Origin: JAHBXL01 sp038247555
GTDB lineage: Bacteria; Planctomycetota; Phycisphaerae; Phycisphaerales; UBA1924
NCBI GenBank assembly: GCA_038247555.1
Contig: JBBRUT010000051.1
Coordinates: 1-21,398, forward strand
Reading direction: 5' to 3'
DNA: 21,398 bases
Part shown: positions 16,161 to 21,398 of the stretch, in pieces
Layout of the letters: each line of letters opens with the position of its first letter
Numbering within the stretch: position 1 is the first letter of the stretch
Translations under genes and position numbers: made by a program
The notes under the pieces: generated by a model
The model's input: only the letters and a program-made list of their open reading frames with translations
What the model was told of the DNA's origin: nothing
Database searches by the model: none

Positions 16161-17413
16161 TATGCGCTCCGCCCAGATACCACTCTGCGCGTGATGAACG
16201 CCTCTTTCGCCCGGCCGATCCGCAGCACGAAGAGCGTGTAGGTTGTGCCGCCGTCGCCGCGAAGCCGGAGCTGCAGCGCATCGGGCTCCACTGCGCCGCC
16301 GCGAGTCTTCACTTCGACGATACCGCCATCGTGCTCGCGGAGCCATGCGCGGATGCGGCGCTCGTTCCAGGGCATGCTTTCGAGGATCGCGAACGATGTG
16401 GCCCACTCGTCGGCGGGCGCATGATCGGCGGTGAGCAGCCCGAGGCCCGGGAAGATGGCGCACGCGCCGATCCTTTGGGCCAGCGGGCCGAGGAGCGATG
16501 CTCGCTCGATCGCATCATCGGCTTCGATCAGGAATGCGCTGATCTCTCCGACCTCGGGCTCGGTGGGTTCACCGGTGATCGACAGCGCCCGCTCGCCGCG
16601 CACTGCCGTCGCACGGACCCCGCCGTCTGCCCGGCCCCGCCCGCCCGCCGCACCCCCCCCGCCCGCCAGCTTTCCGACCCAGACGACCGCCTGCGACATC
16701 CGCCCATTCTCGCTGATGAACTCGATCTCCAGAGGCAGATCTGTGTCGATGGCTTCCCGTACCTCTGCCGGGTTCACACCCGGTCCGAGTTTGATCGCGC
16801 CGCCGAAGGTGTCAGTTGTCGCACACGACTTGGCTCGGTCGATCACGCCGCGCCAGACTTCCGGGCCGGGGGAGAGGTCCGCCAAAGTGAAGATGCGCCT
16901 GCCACCGTCGATGCGCCGCGCTGGGTCGAGATGAAACCAGGGTGCGCTCCACGCATTCGGATCTTCGATGCCCGCGGCACGGGATTGGCAGGAGGCGTTG
17001 GCGGCGCACATCCAGGCCCGCACTTCATCAGCATCGACTCCCAGAACCTGAAGCCCCGCGGCACGGAGGGCCATGGCATCGCCACCGATGCCGCAGCAGA
17101 GGTCGGCGACTGTGGCCTCGATGCCCGCCGCGGCGGTGAAGCGTGCGGCCTTGTGTCGCGAGACCGCGGCGGAGGAGGCCATCTCAACCCCCGCCGGATC
17201 CGCGATGAGACGTGCCGCGACTTCGGGCCCGAACTTTGGCTGGGCTCGACGCCTGGCTTCGGCCAGATCGATCGCCGCGGCGACCAAGTGCGGCGAGTAC
17301 AGCTTTCGGAGGCGGGCGATCTCGGCGACGGTGCTGGAAGGCGCCGCGGCCGCACGCAGCTCGGCCATCGCTGGCTCCATCAGTCGCTGCCATGTTGCGA
17401 GATCCCCGATCAT
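16160..17413 (-). CDS. Class I SAM methyltransferase with THUMP-like C-terminus
   Basis: 417 residues from ATG 17413. An N-terminal helical part (LRKLYSPHLVAAAIDLAEAR) precedes a Rossmann methyltransferase core: motif I VADLCCGIGGD (102-112), GVDADE at the end of strand 2 (125-130), and HLDPARR (161-167) at the motif IV position. A Gly-rich linker (KLAGGGGAAGGRGRADGG) encoded by a C-run-rich stretch near 16630-16665 leads into the C-terminal THUMP-like region (RIRAWLREHDGGIVEVKTRG) and an end that includes TYTLFVLRIGRAKEAFITRR. From memory, this layout matches planctomycete and actinobacterial proteins annotated as THUMP-like methyltransferases, presumably acting on RNA; the target is unknown. 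The start has TATGCT 6 nt upstream and AAGGAG 12 nt upstream. It is divergent from the large secreted protein gene. Confidence 0.85.
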   Translation of the reverse strand: MIGDLATWQRLMEPAMAELRAAAAPSSTVAEIARLRKLYSPHLVAAAIDLAEARRRAQPKFGPEVAARLIADPAGVEMASSAAVSRHKAARFTAAAGIEATVADLCCGIGGDAMALRAAGLQVLGVDADEVRAWMCAANASCQSRAAGIEDPNAWSAPWFHLDPARRIDGGRRIFTLADLSPGPEVWRGVIDRAKSCATTDTFGGAIKLGPGVNPAEVREAIDTDLPLEIEFISENGRMSQAVVWVGKLAGGGGAAGGRGRADGGVRATAVRGERALSITGEPTEPEVGEISAFLIEADDAIERASLLGPLAQRIGACAIFPGLGLLTADHAPADEWATSFAILESMPWNERRIRAWLREHDGGIVEVKTRGGAVEPDALQLRLRGDGGTTYTLFVLRIGRAKEAFITRRVVSGRSA

Positions 17414-17419
17414 GTCCCG

Positions 17420-17425
17420 AGCATA
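17420..17425 (-). promoter_or_regulatory. Putative -10 element TATGCT for the methyltransferase
   Basis: TATGCT (4 of 6 to TATAAT) lies exactly 6 nt before ATG 17413 on the minus strand, consistent with a leaderless transcript. AAGGAG directly upstream of it would be too far for ideal ribosome binding. No clear -35. Confidence 0.35.
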
Positions 17426-17449
17426 CTCCTTCTGGTGGCTGGGCCGATG

Positions 17450-17480
17450 TTGACCACCGCTGCCCACGTGTGCCGATAAC
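17450..17480 (+). promoter_or_regulatory. Putative promoter for the large secreted protein gene
   Basis: TTGACC (17450-17455, 5 of 6 to TTGACA) and GATAAC (17475-17480, 4 of 6 to TATAAT) are spaced 19 nt apart, slightly long. ATG 17487 begins 6 nt later, with no Shine-Dalgarno, again suggesting a leaderless start. Confidence 0.45.
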
Positions 17481-17486
17481 TGCCGT

Positions 17487-20345
17487 ATGGGCCGTTGTCT
17501 GAAGGCTGTCGATGCGCGCTGCCGACCACCCGTGAGGATGGGGATGGTTACCGCCGCGCTCGCGGGCGGTGCCTGCCTGCTTGCTGGGACGACGGCGAGC
17601 GCCCAAAGCCCGGATGCGGATGGGATTGCACGGCCTGAGGGTGCCCGCCGAATCACCCGGATCTTCGATTTCGAGGAGCCGCAGAACCCGCATCCAATTC
17701 CGGATGGGTGGGAGCGGGCGATCGACAACCCGCGGGGCAACTTCCGCCGGCCGGGATTCCCGGAGTACAACGAGCCGGCGTTCGAGTTTGGCATGGGTTT
17801 CTCGGGCAAGGCGTCGGTGCTCATCTCGACGCGGGGGGGCAGTTCCGCCCTTCGGCTGCGGCCGGGCGAGGTCGCGGTGTTTGTGGACGCCGATTATGCG
17901 GTCACGGCCAAGGTCCGGACCTCGGGGCTTCGGTTTGCACGGGCGTTCCTCACGGCCCGTTTTCTGGATCAGAATCTTCATCTTGTCCCGGGTTCTGAGG
18001 TTCGCAGCGTGCCCGCGCCGGCGGACACGACGGGGGGCTGGGCCGAGATCACGGTGGAACTTGGCCGCGCCGGGCCCGAGGCGGCGTGGCTTCAGGTCGA
18101 TCTTGAGCTTCTGCAGCCGGAGCGCTTTCTGCCGATGGATCCGCGCCTGGGCAAGCACGAGATCCGGCGTGAGGATGTCTCGGGGAGCGCGTGGTTTGAT
18201 GATGTGACGGTGCTGCAGGTGCCGCGGGTTCGGCTGGGCACGAGCCCGCCGGGCAACACGGTGGTTGCGCCCGAGCCGGTGGTGATCGAGGCGGTGGTGC
18301 GCGACCTTGGCGGAGATCTGCTCACCGCCAAGCTTTCGGTGCGCAACCTTGAGGGCACGGTTGTCGACACGCTCACCGCGCCGGCGGACCCTGGGGGCAA
18401 GGCGCTGCGCTGGTCCCCGAAGCTGCCGGCGTTTGGGTGGTATACGGCAGAACTGGAGATCGCGGCAGATGGCCGGGTGGTGTCGCGCTCGCAAACGCCG
18501 TTTGTCTGGCTGTCGCCGGAGCGGGGCACGGGCTATCAGGAACGCCGCCGATTCGGGATCGCGATCGATCCGGAGAACCCGACGCCGGAGTCGCTGATCG
18601 CGAACATTGCGGGCCGGATCCGATCGGGCTTCATTATTTTGCCTGCGTGGAACGCGACGTTGCTTTCCACGGAGATCGGTGCATCCACGCCCGGCCGGCG
18701 CGAACCGATCGAGCGGTTGCTGCGGACGGGGCAGGAGATCACGCTGCTCATTCCGGGGGCTCCGGCGGATGTGGCCGCGGTTCTGGCGATTGACCCGTCG
18801 GAGATGGGAGAGCTTGCCCGGCATGCGCCGGACAAGTGGTTCCAGCCGCTGGGTGAGTTGCTTGACCTGTTTGGGCAAAGGCTCTTGCGGTATCAGGTTG
18901 GACCGACCGGCGCGGACGCGTGGTTCTGGGATGCGGATCCTGCCGGGGCGTTGCAGCTGTATCGTGACAGGCTCGCCAAGGTGGTGCCGGGCCCGCAGAT
19001 CGGCGTTCCGTGGCGGGCTGAGGCCGAGCCGTCGAGCCCGCTGTTTGATCTTGCCGGTCCGCCCCGTGGCCGGGCAGATTTCATAACGCTCAGCATTCCC
19101 GTGGGCTTTGACTCGAGGGAGGGCATGCGGCAACTGGCCCAATCGTGGGCCGGGTTGCCGGGCAACCCCGAGATCACCGCGCTGATCGAGCTTCCGCATC
19201 CGCTGACGTTTGGGCCGGCGGCGGGCGTTGACGAACTGGCCCGGCGTGCATTGGAGTTCTGGAGCGCCTTCAACACGGGGGACCCGGGGGAGATTCCCAG
19301 GCCGACCCGGCTGGCGATCCCTCAGCCGTGGGCGCGGCGAGCGGGTGATGATGCGAGCATTGCACCTTCACCGCTTCTGCCTGTGCTTCGGGAACTGATT
19401 TCCAAGCTTGATGGGCGGCGCGTTATCGGGGATTTCCCCAGCCAGCCGGGCGTGCGTTGCCTGATCCTGGCGGCGCGCCGAGCGGATGGCGAGATGACCC
19501 GGGGCTGCTTGGCAGCGTGGAATGTTTCGGCTGCCGCGGCCGATGCGTTTGTGGACGTCACCGCGCTGGGATCAGACCTCCATGTGTTTGATGTCTTTGG
19601 CAATGAGATTCCAGGGGGCGTGCAGACATTGAACGACCGCTCGGTTGTTCAGCTTACGGAAACGCCGGTGTTCATCGAGGGTGCTGAGCCCTATCTCGCG
19701 CTCTTTGCGGCGGGCGCCCGGATCGAGCCGGGCTTTCTGCGGGCCGTGGCGACGGAGCATGAGGGGGCGATCGTGCTGACAAATCCCTGGCCGATCCGCA
19801 TTACGGGTCAGGTGCAGGTGAAGGACGCGGAGAACTCGCTTCGGCGGCGGGCAGACTGGATGTTCTGGCCGGAGGGAGTGGTGGACTTTGCCGCCGCGCC
19901 GGGCGAGACGATCCGGCTGCCACTGACGATCTCGTTCGGGGCATCGCAGATCGCGGGGATCAAGGACCTGTGGCTGGTCGCGAAGGTGCAGGCCGACCGG
20001 GATTATCCCCCGATCCGACTGCGTTCGCCGCTGGAGATCGGGCTGGAGGAACTGGATCTGCAGGCGGAGGTCAGCCTGTCGCCGGGACTAGAAGGTCCGG
20101 ATGCACTGGTGGTGGCATCGGTGACGAACAAGAGCAATCGGAGCCGCGCACTGCGGCTGGAGGCGGCGGCTTGGGGTTACCCCACGCAGCAGCTTTCGAT
20201 CAGCAATCTGAGCCCTGGGCAGACGGTTTCGCGACGGTTTCCATTCAAGGATGGGGCGGTCAGCCTGAAGGGGCGACGGGTGGTGGTGAGCGTTGCGGAT
20301 ACGGAGGAGGCAGAGCGCCTGAACAAGGCGGTCGTGGTTCCATAA
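17487..20345 (+). CDS. Large secreted protein, sugar-binding-like and barrel-like regions
   Basis: 952 residues. A signal peptide (MVTAALAGGACLLAGTTASA) is cleaved after about residue 39. Residues about 50-245 look like a jelly-roll, galactose-binding-like module (DFEEPQNPHPIPDGWERAI at its start, GSAWFDDVTVLQVPRVRLG at its end). A beta-sandwich follows to about 350. About 350-650 reads like an alpha/beta barrel (GFIILPAWNATLL, ADAWFWDADPAG, ADFITLSIPVGFD), reminiscent of glycoside hydrolases, but I cannot name acid/base residues with confidence. Beta-rich domains fill the C-terminus. The TAA stop lies within a 9-bp direct repeat that bounds a MITE-like element. I do not recognise the exact family; an inactive glycosidase or an extracellular polysaccharide-binding protein are both possible. 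Confidence 0.82.
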   Translation: MGRCLKAVDARCRPPVRMGMVTAALAGGACLLAGTTASAQSPDADGIARPEGARRITRIFDFEEPQNPHPIPDGWERAIDNPRGNFRRPGFPEYNEPAFEFGMGFSGKASVLISTRGGSSALRLRPGEVAVFVDADYAVTAKVRTSGLRFARAFLTARFLDQNLHLVPGSEVRSVPAPADTTGGWAEITVELGRAGPEAAWLQVDLELLQPERFLPMDPRLGKHEIRREDVSGSAWFDDVTVLQVPRVRLGTSPPGNTVVAPEPVVIEAVVRDLGGDLLTAKLSVRNLEGTVVDTLTAPADPGGKALRWSPKLPAFGWYTAELEIAADGRVVSRSQTPFVWLSPERGTGYQERRRFGIAIDPENPTPESLIANIAGRIRSGFIILPAWNATLLSTEIGASTPGRREPIERLLRTGQEITLLIPGAPADVAAVLAIDPSEMGELARHAPDKWFQPLGELLDLFGQRLLRYQVGPTGADAWFWDADPAGALQLYRDRLAKVVPGPQIGVPWRAEAEPSSPLFDLAGPPRGRADFITLSIPVGFDSREGMRQLAQSWAGLPGNPEITALIELPHPLTFGPAAGVDELARRALEFWSAFNTGDPGEIPRPTRLAIPQPWARRAGDDASIAPSPLLPVLRELISKLDGRRVIGDFPSQPGVRCLILAARRADGEMTRGCLAAWNVSAAAADAFVDVTALGSDLHVFDVFGNEIPGGVQTLNDRSVVQLTETPVFIEGAEPYLALFAAGARIEPGFLRAVATEHEGAIVLTNPWPIRITGQVQVKDAENSLRRRADWMFWPEGVVDFAAAPGETIRLPLTISFGASQIAGIKDLWLVAKVQADRDYPPIRLRSPLEIGLEELDLQAEVSLSPGLEGPDALVVASVTNKSNRSRALRLEAAAWGYPTQQLSISNLSPGQTVSRRFPFKDGAVSLKGRRVVVSVADTEEAERLNKAVVVP

Positions 20346-20374
20346 CTGGGTAGTGGGTCAGTTTGAACAAGGTG

Positions 20375-20396
20375 GCACCGGTCTGAAGACCGGTGC
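20375..20396 (+). repeat. Perfect hairpin 1 inside the element
   Basis: GCACCGGTCT and AGACCGGTGC are exact complements separated by GA. The stem is 24 nt or more after the stop codon of the secreted protein gene and could also end or protect its transcript. Confidence 0.8.
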
Positions 20397-20407
20397 GAGA
20401 TGCAAGC

Positions 20408-20425
20408 ACTGCTCTGGAGAGCAGT
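20408..20425 (+). repeat. Perfect hairpin 2 inside the element
   Basis: ACTGCTCT and AGAGCAGT are exact complements separated by GG, 11 nt after hairpin 1. There is no T-rich tail. Confidence 0.8.
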
Positions 20426-20468
20426 TCCGCCAATCGATGCAAGCAAACTGAACCACCACCCATAACTG

Positions 20469-20668
20469 TGAGCGATTGGGGGACCCGCCGGTCCGGAATG
20501 ATCGCGTGCGGGACCGAGATTCCCCTGAACAGTTGCATGCAAAGGCAATCGGGTTAGACTGAGTTTCGTCGTCGTCCGTCCAGGCTTTGCCCGTGAGGCT
20601 GAGCTGGAGCAAGCCGTGTGGTGGCAAACCACTTTTGAAACATCGCTCGCGGGAAGAGGAGTCCGTCC
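20469..20668 (+). promoter_or_regulatory. Upstream region and leader of the last gene
   Basis: A possible promoter is TTGCAT (20533-20538), 16 nt, TAGACT (20555-20560). This would give a leader of about 100 nt. Near its end GTGGT-GGCAA-ACCAC (20618-20632) is followed by TTTT, a weak hairpin that could attenuate. GAGGAG (20656-20661) is a good ribosome-binding site 7 nt before ATG 20669. No known riboswitch was recognised. Confidence 0.35.
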
Positions 20669-21398
20669 ATGGTTCGTGATTCATTCGTTCGCGCTGCGCT
20701 TTGCGCAGCCACGGTGGCCGTCTGCGGCGGAATAGCCGCGGCGGGCCCCGACGTCATTGTCGGGGAGATTTATGGTGTGAGCAACTACGCCTCGGGCGTG
20801 TTCTCGATCGGCACGCGGTCGTGCAACGTTGGCGACACGCCGCTGGCGTGGGTCGCGAACACGTCGCAACACCCGGTCATCTCACAGAACATGTACCGGC
20901 TGCATCAGGGAAGGTTCACGCAGCTTGGTCAGGCGTGGCTGAAGCACGGTTTTTGTGCACTGCAGGGGAACTTCTGCTCGCCGTGCACCCCGGGCGGGAA
21001 CTGCTCGGCGCTGTTCCCAGGCTGCTCAGATCCGTACGACTCGGGCCTGAACGGCCAGCAGTCGGGCCTTGGGCCCAAGAGCGAAGTGAACGCGTTCAAC
21101 GGCGTCTTCCCGTACCCGTGGGTGAACAACGGCAGCGGTTCGGGCGCGGCGTTCAAGCGGCTGGCGGTGGACGCTTCGCTGCTGGGCGTGGGGAGCGCGC
21201 AGTACTTTGTCTCGAGCATGTATGTGCAGCCGCAGGATGCGTCATCGGGCAACGGGCTCAACAGCCAGTCGTACCGGGCGTGCAGCACGACGGCGACGAC
21301 GATTACCTACGCAGCGCTCACACAACAGATGAAGCCCGCGCTGCAGGCATGGAAGGATGCGGACGCGACGGTTCAGATCAGCAACTTTGATGTCCCCG
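20669..21398 (+). CDS. Secreted protein of unknown function, 3' truncated by window
   Basis: The frame is open from ATG 20669 to the window end, 243 residues seen. The signal peptide (FVRAALCAATVAVCGGIAAA) is cleaved near residue 25, before GPDVIVGEIYGVSNYASG. The mature protein has several Cys (SCNVGD, HGFCALQGNFCSPC, GGNCSALFPGCSDPY), likely disulfide-bonded after export, and the segments ANTSQHPVISQNMYRL, QAWLKHGF and NGQQSGLGPKSEVNAFNG. From memory, this layout recurs in secreted Phycisphaerae proteins annotated only as hypothetical; full-length members may end in a dockerin-like or anchoring tail, which cannot be checked here. The strong Shine-Dalgarno GAGGAG supports the start. No catalytic motif is recognised. 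Confidence 0.8.
   Translation, partial: MVRDSFVRAALCAATVAVCGGIAAAGPDVIVGEIYGVSNYASGVFSIGTRSCNVGDTPLAWVANTSQHPVISQNMYRLHQGRFTQLGQAWLKHGFCALQGNFCSPCTPGGNCSALFPGCSDPYDSGLNGQQSGLGPKSEVNAFNGVFPYPWVNNGSGSGAAFKRLAVDASLLGVGSAQYFVSSMYVQPQDASSGNGLNSQSYRACSTTATTITYAALTQQMKPALQAWKDADATVQISNFDVP

Larger units (their letters stand above)
20340..20468. mobile_element. MITE-like palindromic element with 9-bp direct repeats
   Basis: CCATAACTG occurs at 20340-20348 and again at 20460-20468 as a possible target-site duplication. Inside are imperfect terminal inverted repeats: GTAGTGGGTCAGTTTG at 20350-20365 and the complement of GTGGTGGTTCAGTTTG at 20444-20459, 14 of 16 matching. Between them are two strong hairpins, listed separately, and the 10-mer GATGCAAGCA twice (20399-20408, 20436-20445). 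There is no coding capacity. The left direct repeat contains the stop codon of the upstream gene. Confidence 0.6.

Noticed and set aside
16630..16665. C-run cluster that could fold as a G-quadruplex on the minus strand
   Set aside because: It encodes a Gly/Ala-rich linker inside the methyltransferase gene; codon bias for Gly in GC-rich DNA explains it.
17184..19199. A 671-codon minus-strand frame opposite the large secreted protein
   Set aside because: Arg/Pro/His-rich shadow composition and no recognisable domain.
20520..20640. Riboswitch such as c-di-GMP-I, because of GCAAAGGCAA
   Set aside because: The second conserved half and the tetraloop helix are missing; only a weak hairpin is seen.

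Overview
The window looks like chromosomal DNA of a planctomycete, most likely of the class Phycisphaerae. The DNA is visibly GC-rich. The first gene ends in paired dockerin-like repeats (DMNDDGTVDVPDIFAFL, then ADFDKSGTIEVADIFAYL), which are characteristic of secreted Phycisphaerae proteins, and the last gene has a signal peptide followed by a family layout I associate with the same group. These assignments come from reading the sequence and from memory of families; no search was run.

Layout: (1) 1-904, the 3' part of a dockerin-tailed secreted protein with an apparent frameshift in a G run. (2) 963-12164, a long co-directional block: a fused two-domain ABC permease, an NHL-repeat lipoprotein, a 1018-aa membrane protein with vWA and glutamine-amidotransferase-like regions, a MoxR AAA+ ATPase, a small GxxExxY protein, a DUF58 protein and a BatA-like vWA membrane protein. 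MoxR, DUF58 and the vWA proteins form the classic MoxR/Bat envelope cluster. Each of its three internal junctions carries a different repeat: a 7-bp tandem repeat, a GxxExxY gene framed by inverted CACAGAG-type repeats, and a non-coding element with similar ends. (3) 12166-12873, on the minus strand and convergent with the block, a nitroreductase-fold protein that keeps the Glu/Tyr/Lys substrate triad of iodotyrosine deiodinase, with a G-quadruplex motif upstream. (4) 13100-16104, a secreted helical protein, an ECF sigma factor overlapping a small single-pass membrane protein, and a DUF2959-like lipoprotein. (5) 16160-17413, on the minus strand, a class I methyltransferase with a THUMP-like C-terminus, divergent from (6) 17487-20345, a large secreted protein. 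(7) 20346-20668, an intergenic region with a MITE-like palindromic element bounded by a 9-bp direct repeat. (8) 20669 to the end, a secreted protein cut by the window.

How the genes work together: MoxR probably acts as an AAA+ chaperone on the vWA/DUF58 membrane proteins, which are inferred to form an envelope complex. The NHL lipoprotein and permease upstream may belong to the same transcription unit, but no ABC ATPase or binding protein is present here. The sigma factor and the overlapping membrane protein look like a signalling pair. Several genes (963, 17413 on the minus strand, 17487) have a -10-like hexamer only 5-6 nt before the start codon, which suggests leaderless transcripts. No tRNA, rRNA, CRISPR array or transposase gene was seen.
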